Counted from the stretch's first letter, positions 6,945 through 15,360 are shown. The stretch is 20,313 nucleotides of DNA from Microcaldota archaeon (GCA_021835105.1 JAKBQS010000010.1:1-20313); one strand, 5' to 3'. The notes: a model not told the origin generated them from the sequence alone. A program made the numbers and translations.

Positions 6945-8231
6945 TTGTCAAATTCATTCAGAACACACTATATTGGCCAGCTCTCTGTCGAGATGGATGG
7001 AGCTGAAGTGAGGCTTGGCGGATGGGTTCATGAGACGCGCGACGTGGGAAAGATAGCGTTCATACTCTTGCGCGACCATACGGGAATCGTGCAGATAGTT
7101 TGCAAGGGCGGGGAACTTATGAAGTTTGCAAAGCTTCCTAAGGAAAGCGTCATCAGCGTCACAGGGATAGTAAAGAAAAACAAGGAAGCGAGGAAGGGAT
7201 TCGAGATAGTCCCAAGTTCGATTCAGAACCTGAATCCACTTTCCACAAAGATACCTTTTGAGGTAACTGGAAAGGTTCCTGCAGACATAGATGTCAGGCT
7301 TGATAACAGGCATATAGATTTGAGGCGCCTTGAGACAACTGCAATATTCAATATACAGTCTACAATATTAAGGGCGTTCGGCGAGTTTTTAAGGGGAAGA
7401 GGATTTCAGGAGATACGCACGCCATCCATAGTCGAGGCAGCAACCGAAGGCGGCGCAGACCTGTTCAGAATACAGTATTTTGAGAGGCAGGCTTACCTTG
7501 CGCAGTCCCCGCAGCTTTACAAGCAGCTTGCCGTGATAGGGGGAATGGACAGGGTATTCATGGTAACCCCTGTATTCAGGGCAGAGAAGCATAATACTGT
7601 CTTCCACCTTAACGAGATAACGCAGATGGATATCGAGATGGGCTTTGCCGATCATAACGATGCCATTGGACTCCTTGCGGATGTTTTTTACCATATCCTT
7701 AGCACGGTTGCAGAAGAGAATAAGAATGACCTTGAGCTGCTGGGAAGGAATTTGAAACCAGAAAAGCCTGTAGTCGTAAAATACAGGGATGTTGTGGAGA
7801 GGCTTGAGGCGGAAGGAGGAAAGATAAGGTTCGGAGATGACTTCTCAAGAGCCGATGAGGAGAGGATATGTGCAATATTCGGCGATGCGGTTATAGTGAA
7901 GGAGTATCCAATACCGGTAAGGGCCTTCTATAGCATGCCTAGCCAGACTGACAAGGAGGTCTCAAACAGCTTTGATCTTATTTACAGCGGTCTGGAGGTG
8001 TCCAGCGGAGCCCAGCGTATACACATACCTGAAATATTGATAGACTCGATAAAGAGCAGAGGGCTTGATGAGAAGGACTTTGAATTTTATATAAACGCAT
8101 TCAGGGAGGGTGCACCGCCACATGCAGGATGGAGCCTCGGCCTTGAGAGGCTTACAATGAAGATTACAGGGATGCAGAACATAAGGGAGTGCGCGCTGTT
8201 CCCTAGGGACAGGGAGAGGCTTAGGCCGTGA
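6945..8231 (+). CDS. aspS: aspartate--tRNA(Asp/Asn) ligase
   Basis: Class II aminoacyl-tRNA synthetase that charges tRNA-Asp, and possibly tRNA-Asn, with aspartate. The N-terminal OB-fold anticodon-binding domain spans residues about 15-105 (GGWVHETRDVGKIAFILLRD). Catalytic motif 1 lies in RGFQEIRTPSIVEAATEGGA. Motif 2 is FRAEKHNTVFHLNEITQMD. Motif 3 is SLGLERLTMKITGMQNIREC, ending FPRDRERLRP. The length (428 aa) is that of the archaeal type without the bacterial GAD insertion. At the position of Trp26 of the Thermococcus enzyme there is His (WVHE), a residue associated in the literature with relaxed tRNA specificity; the Lys85 equivalent appears to be Arg (EARKGFE). The start is TTG, leaderless by the promoter position. 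The kinase gene begins 4 bases after the stop. Confidence 0.97.
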   Translation: MSNSFRTHYIGQLSVEMDGAEVRLGGWVHETRDVGKIAFILLRDHTGIVQIVCKGGELMKFAKLPKESVISVTGIVKKNKEARKGFEIVPSSIQNLNPLSTKIPFEVTGKVPADIDVRLDNRHIDLRRLETTAIFNIQSTILRAFGEFLRGRGFQEIRTPSIVEAATEGGADLFRIQYFERQAYLAQSPQLYKQLAVIGGMDRVFMVTPVFRAEKHNTVFHLNEITQMDIEMGFADHNDAIGLLADVFYHILSTVAEENKNDLELLGRNLKPEKPVVVKYRDVVERLEAEGGKIRFGDDFSRADEERICAIFGDAVIVKEYPIPVRAFYSMPSQTDKEVSNSFDLIYSGLEVSSGAQRIHIPEILIDSIKSRGLDEKDFEFYINAFREGAPPHAGWSLGLERLTMKITGMQNIRECALFPRDRERLRP

Positions 8232-8235
8232 TGAC

Positions 8236-8730
8236 TTGGGAGAGATAATAAAAATTGACATAGAAAAACCAGAAGATGCGCAAGTGATAATAGGGCATGC
8301 AGGCTTCATAAAGACTGTTGAGGATCTCTATGAAGCAATGGTATCTGCAGTGCCTGGAATAAAGTTCGGAATCGCATTCTGCGAGGCAAGCGGACCGAGG
8401 CTTATACGCTCTGATGGGAATGACGAAGCCCTGCGCAGCCTCTGCGAGAAGAATATGGAAGCGATAGGGGCAGGGCACTCGTTTGCAATAATCTTCTCAG
8501 GCGCTTATCCCATAAATGTAATAAGGCATATTCGCTCAGTCTCTGAAGTTGTTGAACTCTATTGCGCCACCGCAAATAAAGTAAGTGTTGTAGTGTATGA
8601 TGATGGAGGGAGGCGCGGCATAATAGGCATAATGGATGGAGATTCCCCTCTAGGAAAAGAATCCGAGGAGGAACGCGCCAAGAGGACCAGGTTCCTAAGG
8701 GAGATCGGATATAAGAAGGGAATTTTGTGA
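8236..8730 (+). CDS. adenosine-specific kinase (DUF355 family)
   Basis: Archaeal adenosine-specific kinase family; members have been reported to phosphorylate adenosine and so would act in nucleoside salvage. Family hallmarks are continuous along the 164 residues: GHAGFIKTVEDLYEAMVSAV (about 20-39), GIKFGIAFCEASGPRLIRSD, GAGHSFAIIFSGAYPINVI, the ELYCATANKVSVVVYD strand, GIIGIMDGDSPLG and the terminal IGYKKGIL. The start is TTG 8236, four bases after the aspS stop. Its stop overlaps the GTG start of the endonuclease III gene by four bases (GTGA), so translation of these genes is probably coupled. Confidence 0.92.
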   Translation: MGEIIKIDIEKPEDAQVIIGHAGFIKTVEDLYEAMVSAVPGIKFGIAFCEASGPRLIRSDGNDEALRSLCEKNMEAIGAGHSFAIIFSGAYPINVIRHIRSVSEVVELYCATANKVSVVVYDDGGRRGIIGIMDGDSPLGKESEEERAKRTRFLREIGYKKGIL

Positions 8731-9371
8731 CTTCACGGAAACTTAGCGTGGAAGATGCTGCAACGGTTATAGAGGAGCTGGAGGCACATTATCCAGATGC
8801 AAAATATTACCTTAACTTCCGCACAGCTGTAGATCTCATCGCTGCGGCGATAATATCGGCGCAGACAAAGGACACCGTAGTGAATTCAATAACTCCTGCC
8901 CTCTTTGACAGATACAGGACCGCGGAGGATTATGCGAATGCGAATCCCAAGGATATTGAGGGGATGATAAGCAGAGCCCCCTTTGCTTCGAAGAAAGCGG
9001 AAAACATAATGCGAACATTCAGAATAATAGTTGACAGCTATGGGGGAAAAGTGCCTGATAAGAAAGAAGCGCTTACAGCGATGCCAGGGATAGGAAACAA
9101 AACCGCAAATACCATACTCATAAATGCTTTTGGCATAGCTGCAGGTATTCCGGTAGACACATGGGTGCTTAGGGTATCACACAGGCTTGGGCTGAGCATC
9201 GAGACAAATCCTGACAAGGTCGAGGCGGATCTCGAGAGGCTTACGAATAAGAAGCACTGGAAGAATATAGCATATGTAATGAAAGCGCATGGGAAGGAAC
9301 TTTGCCATGCCTCAGCGCCTCTCTGTAATAAGTGCTTCTTATCAGGGCTGTGCATGAGAAACGAGGCTTGA
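8727..9371 (+). CDS. nth: endonuclease III, DNA glycosylase/AP lyase
   Basis: Bifunctional glycosylase that removes oxidised pyrimidines and nicks the abasic site during base excision repair. The helix-hairpin-helix is AMPGIGNKTANTIL with catalytic Lys125. The catalytic Asp is Asp144 in VDTWVLRVSHRLGL; bacterial enzymes usually have VDTHVFR, so Trp replaces His here. The [4Fe-4S] ligands are Cys193, 200, 203 and 209 (spacing C-x6-C-x2-C-x5-C). At 214 aa the length is standard. The GTG start at 8727 overlaps the previous stop. The next gene, EndoQ, starts 11 bases downstream and also repairs damaged bases, making a small repair cluster. Confidence 0.96.
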   Translation: MTSRKLSVEDAATVIEELEAHYPDAKYYLNFRTAVDLIAAAIISAQTKDTVVNSITPALFDRYRTAEDYANANPKDIEGMISRAPFASKKAENIMRTFRIIVDSYGGKVPDKKEALTAMPGIGNKTANTILINAFGIAAGIPVDTWVLRVSHRLGLSIETNPDKVEADLERLTNKKHWKNIAYVMKAHGKELCHASAPLCNKCFLSGLCMRNEA

Positions 9372-9381
9372 GGTTTATGAA

Positions 9382-10638
9382 ATGGATATGATAGCGGACC
9401 TGCACGTGCATTCCAGGCATGCGGCAGCGTGCAGCGATATGCTCACCCTAGAAAACATAGAGACCGCTGCTCTGCAGAAGGGGATAGATATCATAGGAAC
9501 TGGCGACTTTACACACCCAGTCTGGATGGGAGAGATAAAGAACAAGCTTGAAGAATGTGCTAGCGGAGTGTACACACTCAAGGGAGGAAAAAGGATAAAA
9601 TTTGTGCTTACAGCCGAGGTGTGCACCATATTTGAATACGGAGGAAAGATGAAGAAGGTTCACAACTGCATGATGGCTCCTGGAATAGAAGATGCAGAAG
9701 CATTATCGGAGCTGCTCTCCAGGCGCGGGGACTTGAAAAGCGATGGCAGGCCAATAATAAACGCAAGTTCCGCTGAACTTGTGGATATCGCAAAGAGCGT
9801 ATCGGATAGGTTTGTAATATACCCTGCGCACGTTTGGACTCCTTGGTTCGGCGCACTTGGCGCATCTTCCGGCTTCGATTCGATATCTGAAGCTTATGAA
9901 GACAGAGGCGGCAGCATATTCGCCTTTGAGACGGGGCTTAGCAGCGACCCGGCAATGAACTGGAGAGTCTCGATGCTTGACAGGTACTCGCAGATATCAG
10001 GGAGCGACGCGCATTCGCTGCCGAATATAGGTAGGGAGGCGACGGTATTCAGTCTCGAAGATGGAAAACCGGTAGACTACAACGCAATATACAGCGGCCT
10101 GCGCGGAGATAATCTGAAGATGACGTTCGAGTTTTACCCTGAAGAGGGAAAATACCATTATGACGGGCACAGGAAATGCAATGTCTCCCTCAAGCCTGAG
10201 GAGGCAATGAAGTACAATAACATATGCCCAAGGTGCAGGAGGAAGCTGACTATAGGCGTGCTGCATAGGGTGGAGGAGCTTGCTGACCGGGACGACGGGT
10301 CCATGCCCGAGAACGCGAAGGGCTATGTACATATAGTACCTCTCATGGAAGTCATTGCATCGGTAAAAGGCGTAGGAAAGTCAAGCGTATTGGTCAGGCG
10401 GCTGTACATGGAATTCATAGGCAAATTCTCAAGCGAGATGCATGTGCTCAATGACACAGATATCTCTGAACTTGAGAGTATTGACAAAGACACGGCGCGA
10501 GCGATAGGCAATGTGCGCGAAGGCAGAATATCGATAAAGGCTGGCTATGACGGGGTGTTTGGGGAGATTGACGTGACAGGAAAAAAGGCAGGCTTAGACA
10601 TGAAAGGAGGTATACAGAAAAGAATGAATGATTTTTAA
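9382..10638 (+). CDS. endoQ: endonuclease Q (EndoQ), PHP-domain deaminated-base repair nuclease
   Basis: Family TIGR00375, shown in Pyrococcus to be EndoQ, which cuts the strand 5' of deoxyinosine, deoxyuridine or abasic sites. The N-terminal PHP metal-binding domain starts with ADLHVHSRHA (His8, His10) and continues with GTGDFTHP, LTAEVCTIFE, KVHNCMM, IYPAHVWTPWFG and ISGSDAHSLPNIGRE, supplying metal ligands. A zinc-binding element follows, with HRKC (Cys266) and CPRC (Cys282, Cys285), then the family motif LTIGVLHRVEELADRDDG. The C-terminal domain (about 320-418) includes a GVGKSSVLVRRLYMEF segment. The length of 418 aa matches the family. It follows endonuclease III by 11 bases, consistent with joint expression. 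Confidence 0.93.
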   Translation: MDMIADLHVHSRHAAACSDMLTLENIETAALQKGIDIIGTGDFTHPVWMGEIKNKLEECASGVYTLKGGKRIKFVLTAEVCTIFEYGGKMKKVHNCMMAPGIEDAEALSELLSRRGDLKSDGRPIINASSAELVDIAKSVSDRFVIYPAHVWTPWFGALGASSGFDSISEAYEDRGGSIFAFETGLSSDPAMNWRVSMLDRYSQISGSDAHSLPNIGREATVFSLEDGKPVDYNAIYSGLRGDNLKMTFEFYPEEGKYHYDGHRKCNVSLKPEEAMKYNNICPRCRRKLTIGVLHRVEELADRDDGSMPENAKGYVHIVPLMEVIASVKGVGKSSVLVRRLYMEFIGKFSSEMHVLNDTDISELESIDKDTARAIGNVREGRISIKAGYDGVFGEIDVTGKKAGLDMKGGIQKRMNDF

Positions 10639-10660
10639 GCTTTCTAAAAGGTAAGGGATT

Positions 10661-12520
10661 ATGGCCAGGTTATATTTTTATCTTCTTGCAGCGCTTGCGC
10701 TGGCGGGTTACTCTAGCGCCTTTACAACTTACATACACGCTCCTGCGGTGCTGCTCCAGCAGAATAATGGTACGCTTACAGTAATAGCGCTGAACATAAC
10801 TCCAGGCAATGGAAGAATTTACATATCAGGCCCTTCGAGTGTAGGCAACAGCACACTCGTCTCCGCAAAAACAGCAGTAGGATATGCAACTTCGCTCTTG
10901 GGTCTCAATACCGGCAATTACAATTACCACTTCGTAATAATGGACAATAACTCTAGCGTCTCTGGGCCCAGCGCGGGACTTGCTATGACTCTCCTTACCA
11001 TAAATAATCTAGAGCATAGGGGCTTATACAGTAATTTTACGGTGACTGGCACAATAGCGCCAAATGGCAGCGTTGGCGAGATAGGCGGCATTTACGACAA
11101 GGTCGAGGCTGCGAAGGCGCACGGAATGCGCTATGTTGTAGTCCCTTATGCACAGAACGGAAGCTTTGAATATCAGATGTATTATCTTTCCCAGCAGTCA
11201 TTTGGCATACCTTTAGTGGAAGTTTCCAACGCGACGCAGGCAATCAACTATTCACTTGGAACTGCCCCGGTGAAGGGAATTAATTATACGCTTCTTCAGA
11301 ACTACAGCATAAGTTCACTGCCGCAGGCGAACGTCTCGTGCAACGATTGCAACATTGCCCCTTTTGCAAAGCTGGCAAACTTCACATTCTCCATGCTTAA
11401 CGGTAAGATAAGTGATATCTCACAGAACTACAGCCCTGTGAAGTCATCCGCAGTGGCACAGCTTGGAAGATACAGGAGGATTGCAGCTAAAGGCTACATC
11501 TACGCAGCCGCAGACATGGCTTTCCTTGATTACGTTGACACATCGCTCTTTTACAACTATGGAGATTACAATTACCGGAGCGCGTACCTGCAGATTAAGG
11601 GCATCGAGGATTCGTGCAACGGTGCGTCACCTCCTCCGATGACTTCGTCCAATTATGAGTATCTGATAGGGGGCGAGCTTAGGAATTACTGGGGAAGCAT
11701 AACCGCAAACGAGTCTATGCAGGCCCTTAACGCGTCGAATACCACAGATGGTATAATAGAGAGCCTTTACTCTGCATCGGAAGCCAGCGCGTGGTGCTCG
11801 GCTGCATCCGAATTGTATAATCTGTCATCATATAACAATGGCACATCGGTGGAGCTCTCACCTTCGGTAAAGGCGTATGCGGCAGGGCTTCTTGCCAATG
11901 ACAGCGTGTACGGAAACAATACATATACGCAGACTGCAGAGCAGAGCTACAGGGATGGAAACTACGCTGTCTCTGTTTATGCTTCAGAGTATGCCGCTGC
12001 GCTCGGAACTGACGCTTTGCTCGCTTACAATAATACGAATGTTGCAATGCTAGATGGCATGTTGGCAAACATGAGCGCATCCGGTATTGGTGTCTGGCCT
12101 GCGCAGTTTGCGGATGAGGCAGAGTTTTATATTTATGAAGCAAGCCGCACGGGCAACTATACGGCAAAGAGCCAGTACCTCTCAAGCGCGTATTCGGTGC
12201 TCCTCCTTGCAGACCGGCTTAGCCAGGCGAACAAGGAGATAAGCTCCTCTTTCGTAAGCGTCAATACCTCAAGGTATTATGCCAATTACCAGAATCAGAA
12301 CATAACGAAACTGTATAATCTTACGGAAGAGTTGCAGGGCGAGACCGAGACATTGCTCTCAGGAGTGGTTGCAATCTCCGTGCTGCTCTTTGCAATACTT
12401 ATAGTCCTACTTTTTGTTGTAATAAAGGTATTTGGAGGCGGAGGCGCTAGGCAGCAACCGCTGCAGCCGGCAATGAAGACTCAGCCTGTACAGCAGAAAA
12501 AGAGGCAGATTAAGGGGTAA
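10661..12520 (+). CDS. secreted membrane-anchored Lon-family (S16) protease-like protein
   Basis: A 619-residue outside-facing protein with an S16 (Lon) proteolytic domain and no AAA+ ATPase. Residues about 4-20 are a signal peptide. The protease domain (about 40-190) has the catalytic Ser104 in VSGPSAGLAMTLL and Lys147 in IGGIYDKVEAAKAHGM, the Ser-Lys dyad of Lon. A long, probably helical, Asn/Ser/Tyr-rich region with many glycosylation sequons and eight or so cysteines follows (200-565); it may be the recognition domain. Residues about 567-590 form a membrane helix, and the tail (592-619) is Gln/Lys-rich and cytoplasmic. ATP-independent archaeal S16 proteins with signal peptides are known from genome surveys. 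It starts 22 bases after endoQ and 4 bases before the HIT gene. Confidence 0.9.
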   Translation: MARLYFYLLAALALAGYSSAFTTYIHAPAVLLQQNNGTLTVIALNITPGNGRIYISGPSSVGNSTLVSAKTAVGYATSLLGLNTGNYNYHFVIMDNNSSVSGPSAGLAMTLLTINNLEHRGLYSNFTVTGTIAPNGSVGEIGGIYDKVEAAKAHGMRYVVVPYAQNGSFEYQMYYLSQQSFGIPLVEVSNATQAINYSLGTAPVKGINYTLLQNYSISSLPQANVSCNDCNIAPFAKLANFTFSMLNGKISDISQNYSPVKSSAVAQLGRYRRIAAKGYIYAAADMAFLDYVDTSLFYNYGDYNYRSAYLQIKGIEDSCNGASPPPMTSSNYEYLIGGELRNYWGSITANESMQALNASNTTDGIIESLYSASEASAWCSAASELYNLSSYNNGTSVELSPSVKAYAAGLLANDSVYGNNTYTQTAEQSYRDGNYAVSVYASEYAAALGTDALLAYNNTNVAMLDGMLANMSASGIGVWPAQFADEAEFYIYEASRTGNYTAKSQYLSSAYSVLLLADRLSQANKEISSSFVSVNTSRYYANYQNQNITKLYNLTEELQGETETLLSGVVAISVLLFAILIVLLFVVIKVFGGGGARQQPLQPAMKTQPVQQKKRQIKG

Positions 12521-12524
12521 TTTT

Positions 12525-12974
12525 TTGGTTGCCGACCCGTTTTGCAGCAATGATGCAATCTCCGGCACATTATTTTACAGCAGCAGGCACATAAACCTGC
12601 TATATGATATCAAGCCGGTTGTCAGGGGGCACGTGCTATTTGTAACCAAGAGGCATGTTGTCGGAGCTACAGAGCTGAGCGAGGAAGAAATATATGATTT
12701 GCACAAGACGCTGAAGTTTGCTGTGCCGAAGATAACCCGTATTTACGGGGATCGCGATGCTTCCTACAATCTTACCATACAGGTTGGCAGACATTCCGGG
12801 AGGACTGTTGATCATTTTCATATGCATATGATACCAAGGAAAGACGGGGACAGATTCAATCGGGATGAGAACGTATACGATGCAATAAAGAACAACTCTA
12901 CGCATTTTTCCATGGAAGACGTAAGGAAGGAGGTAGCGATTCTCAGAGAGGAATTTGGATATACGCAAGGCTAG
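12525..12974 (+). CDS. HIT-family nucleotide hydrolase
   Basis: Histidine-triad protein of 149 aa that hydrolyses nucleotide phosphoramidates or dinucleoside polyphosphates. The triad HFHMHMIP is at residues 97-104 (His97, His99, His101). The GRTVDHFHMH context and the N-terminal VVRGHVLFVTKRHV are closest to the Fhit-type branch (diadenosine polyphosphate hydrolases); the exact substrate is inferred. The start is TTG 12525, four bases after the protease stop. The 3' end overlaps the convergent prenyltransferase gene by 32 bases. Confidence 0.93.
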   Translation: MVADPFCSNDAISGTLFYSSRHINLLYDIKPVVRGHVLFVTKRHVVGATELSEEEIYDLHKTLKFAVPKITRIYGDRDASYNLTIQVGRHSGRTVDHFHMHMIPRKDGDRFNRDENVYDAIKNNSTHFSMEDVRKEVAILREEFGYTQG

Positions 12975-13821
12975 ATAGGAATATTGCAATAAGCGCAAGC
13001 CCCATCGCGCCTAGAGATATGTTCCTCACTGCCCCGTATCTGCGCTTATCTCTTTGGAGAAATACTATTGATGAATAAACCAACGCCAAATCGACAAAGA
13101 ATATTGGTATTGCGTAGATGGCGTTGTGGTCGAAATGTTTGCTTGATATGAATAGGATAACGCTAATGGCTATTGCCGCAGCATATGAAGCGGCTGCGGT
13201 TATTGAAGATGCGCGTATGCCTATCAATGATGGTATAGAATGCGTATCCCTAGCTCTCTTATCGCCCTTTATGTCCCTTATTGCACCCTGTATCTCCCTG
13301 GCGAAACCGCTGAAGAATATCATCATCGAAACAAGCAGCACGGTGCCGCCCAGAGAACTCGAGACAACGAAATTGCCGAATATAAAGGGTATCGCCATTG
13401 AGAGTGCGACATATGCATTGCCCCAGAACGGAAGGATCTTTATCCTGTAGCTGTAGAGGATAGATAGAATGCCGAAGATAACTGCTATTGCGGCGCAATA
13501 TGCATTTAGGAAGAGGCTGGCGCCTATGCCTATTATAATACCTGCGTATGTGATGTGCAGGGCGTCAGGCTTTGAGAGCGTGCCCTTAACGAGCGGCCTG
13601 TTCTTGCCGTTTATTGCGTCAGCCTCTACATCAAAATAATCGTTTATTGCGAAGGCCGCTATAGATATAAAGATGGGCGTTATCAGGGAGAGCAGCAATA
13701 TAGTGACGTCTGGTATGCCAGATGCAAGTGCCTCGGCAGATATTACTGCTATTACTAGCATTATGCTGTGCTCTATCCTTACAAGCCTGAGAACTTCGGC
13801 AAGTTTGTTTTTCATTCCCAT
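12943..13821 (-). CDS. UbiA-family prenyltransferase, probable DGGGP synthase
   Basis: Integral membrane prenyltransferase, most likely digeranylgeranylglyceryl phosphate synthase, which adds the second geranylgeranyl chain in archaeal ether-lipid synthesis. The first Asp-rich motif is NDYFDVEADAINGKNRPLVKG and the second is DIKGDKRARDTHSIP, both near membrane helix ends and both needed for Mg2+/diphosphate binding. About eight or nine hydrophobic segments are visible. Longer upstream reading from ATG 13845 is possible, but ATG 13821 (or 13815, MKNKLAEVLRLVRIEHS) matches family length and lies 25-30 bases from the TATA box at 13851-13858. It is convergent with the HIT gene and divergent from the MFS gene. 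Confidence 0.92.
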   Translation of the reverse strand: MGMKNKLAEVLRLVRIEHSIMLVIAVISAEALASGIPDVTILLLSLITPIFISIAAFAINDYFDVEADAINGKNRPLVKGTLSKPDALHITYAGIIIGIGASLFLNAYCAAIAVIFGILSILYSYRIKILPFWGNAYVALSMAIPFIFGNFVVSSSLGGTVLLVSMMIFFSGFAREIQGAIRDIKGDKRARDTHSIPSLIGIRASSITAAASYAAAIAISVILFISSKHFDHNAIYAIPIFFVDLALVYSSIVFLQRDKRRYGAVRNISLGAMGLALIAIFLSSLAYIQIPL

Positions 13822-13850
13822 GCAGCCAGTAGGATATTCATGCAAAATGA

Positions 13851-13858
13851 TTTATAGA
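13851..13858. promoter_or_regulatory. TATA box shared by divergent prenyltransferase and MFS genes
   Basis: TTTATAGA on plus reads TCTATAAA on minus. It is centred about 24 bases before ATG 13878 (MFS) and about 33 bases before ATG 13821 (prenyltransferase). No other TATA-like box lies in the 56-base gap, so both genes probably use it with little or no 5' leader. Confidence 0.55.
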
Positions 13859-13877
13859 TTTTTATGCCTAGCTAATC

Positions 13878-15083
13878 ATGGCCAAGTCGAACTGGTGGAT
13901 ATCTAGGAATGCGCTGCTGATTGCATTATCTGCGTTCTTTGCTGACTTGGGTTACCAAGCAGTGATAGCAGGATTCCCTATACTAATCGTAGTTGTCCTG
14001 AAGGCGCCTGTCGTATTATTTGGAGCTGCGATGGCGCTCTCCTACGGAGTAGGATCACTGGTAGGATACGCCGGAGGGAAGCTGAGCGACAATCACAGCA
14101 GGAAGAGGGTAGCAGTGCTTGGCAATTTACTTATACCGCTTCTCTCTTTAAGCGGCATTGCTGCGTCTGGAGCTGAAGCCGTAGCGCTCTTCGCTGGAGG
14201 GTGGTGGGCACGGAACTTCAGGTCTCCAGCAAGAAGGGCAATGATGTCGTACCTGACAAAGGCATCGGAACGCAGCAGGGCTTTCGGACTGCTCAATGCA
14301 CTCGATATTTCGGGAGGTATACTGGCTACTTTCTACCTTATTGCATTCCTGCTTCTCGGCATAGGGCTCAGATACGTATTCCTGCTCACTGTTATACCTC
14401 TGCTTGTATCTACTCTTTGCTTACTTATGGTAAAGTCAAAGAGCAAGGCAGGCAGCCCGCCGCGACAGAAAAAGGAGAAAGCCGCAATGCATAATGCAAC
14501 GCTCGGATGGAACAAGCGGATCTATGGAGGTGTGCTCGCTGCAACTGCGCTTTATGGGTTTAGCTTCTATAGTTTCGGCTTCCCAATACTTACCGTATAT
14601 CAGTCTTCAGGAAGTTACCTTTACGGAATACTTACTTATACATTTTATCTTGCAGCGGCAGCCGCATTCGGATACTTTATAGGCCGGCGCCTGGAGAAGA
14701 GACTCGAGAAAGCGCCATATTACCTTGGCATCATGGGCTACATAGTATCGGCATTTGGATCTTTGATTCTTTCCATATCTTATTCTGCAGGTTTGCCACT
14801 GTGGTTTTTTTATCTTGGTGCAGTAGTGCTCGGGCTTGGACTTGGGGCGATAGAGACGTTAGAACCAACTATAATCTCCTTCATTAAAAGCCGCGAGGTG
14901 GGAAAAGGTATGGGATCCCTTACGGCTTACAGGAGCGCAGGCCTCTTCTTTGGGAATCTGATTATGGGAATACTTTATTTCGTAAATCCTTCCTGGTCTT
15001 ATATATATGCTGCAATAGCTGCGTTCGCATCAGGGCTTATAATACTGTTGCCGTTGCTGGCAGCTGATAAAAGAAAATTATAG
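13878..15083 (+). CDS. MFS transporter
   Basis: Major facilitator superfamily permease of 401 aa with about 12 hydrophobic segments. The loop 2-3 signature GGKLSDNHSRKRVAVLGN (residues about 63-80) matches the MFS motif G-x-x-x-D-R-x-G-R-K, and a charged central loop (KSKSKAGSPPRQKKEKA, about 192-208) separates the two six-helix halves. A second-half copy is degenerate (GYFIGRRLEKRLEKAPYYLG). The sequence FGLLNALDISGGILATFY resembles transporters annotated as drug or sugar exporters, but the substrate cannot be told. Near-leaderless start at ATG 13878. Confidence 0.92.
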   Translation: MAKSNWWISRNALLIALSAFFADLGYQAVIAGFPILIVVVLKAPVVLFGAAMALSYGVGSLVGYAGGKLSDNHSRKRVAVLGNLLIPLLSLSGIAASGAEAVALFAGGWWARNFRSPARRAMMSYLTKASERSRAFGLLNALDISGGILATFYLIAFLLLGIGLRYVFLLTVIPLLVSTLCLLMVKSKSKAGSPPRQKKEKAAMHNATLGWNKRIYGGVLAATALYGFSFYSFGFPILTVYQSSGSYLYGILTYTFYLAAAAAFGYFIGRRLEKRLEKAPYYLGIMGYIVSAFGSLILSISYSAGLPLWFFYLGAVVLGLGLGAIETLEPTIISFIKSREVGKGMGSLTAYRSAGLFFGNLIMGILYFVNPSWSYIYAAIAAFASGLIILLPLLAADKRKL

Positions 15084-15117
15084 AAAAAGAAAAAAAGAAA
15101 AATAAAAAGGTATTTTA
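15084..15117 (-). terminator. T-rich terminator on the minus strand
   Basis: Plus strand is almost pure A with a few G between the converging MFS and small repeat-protein genes, so the minus strand carries several T runs just after the stop of the minus gene, the normal archaeal intrinsic termination signal. Confidence 0.55.
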
Positions 15118-15360
15118 TTATCTTCGCCTTCTGGCAGAGAGCCTTCCTCTCCTGTTCATCTTTGTCCTTGCCACATAGCCATTCTTGTCTATGAAGTAAA
15201 GGAACCCTTCTTCACGCTCTACTTTTTCGTCAGTTACCCTGGCCTTCCTTCCCCTCGGATTGTTTCGCATAGGGGTTCTCCAGACATGACCATCCTTACC
15301 TAGGAAGTAAAGGTAGCCGTCTTCTCGTTCTACTTTCTCTCTGCCTACTCTTTCAGCCAT
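15118..15360 (-). CDS. small basic protein with two tandem repeats
   Basis: An 80-residue basic protein made of two copies of one motif: EKVEREDGYLYFLGKDGHVW followed by RTPMRNNPRGRK, and EKVEREEGFLYFIDKNGYVA followed by RTKMNRRGR. Each repeat looks like a pair of beta strands around a KDG/KNG turn, followed by an Arg/Lys-rich tail; the C-terminus ends in four arginines. The basic tails suggest nucleic-acid or ribosome binding, but no function is established. An AGGTGA Shine-Dalgarno lies 5 bases before ATG 15360 and only 2 before ATG 15363, so 15360 is preferred (MAERVGREK). The TATA box on minus is ATATAAAAAG at 15391-15400. Confidence 0.8.
   Translation of the reverse strand: MAERVGREKVEREDGYLYFLGKDGHVWRTPMRNNPRGRKARVTDEKVEREEGFLYFIDKNGYVARTKMNRRGRLSARRRR

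Noticed and set aside
11727..12185. Minus-strand 152-codon frame inside the protease gene
   Set aside because: His/Cys/Arg-rich shadow of the Ser/Tyr/Asn-rich region, without start signals.
13118..13450. Plus-strand open frame opposite the prenyltransferase
   Set aside because: It is antisense to a gene with both Asp-rich UbiA motifs and shows no motif of its own.
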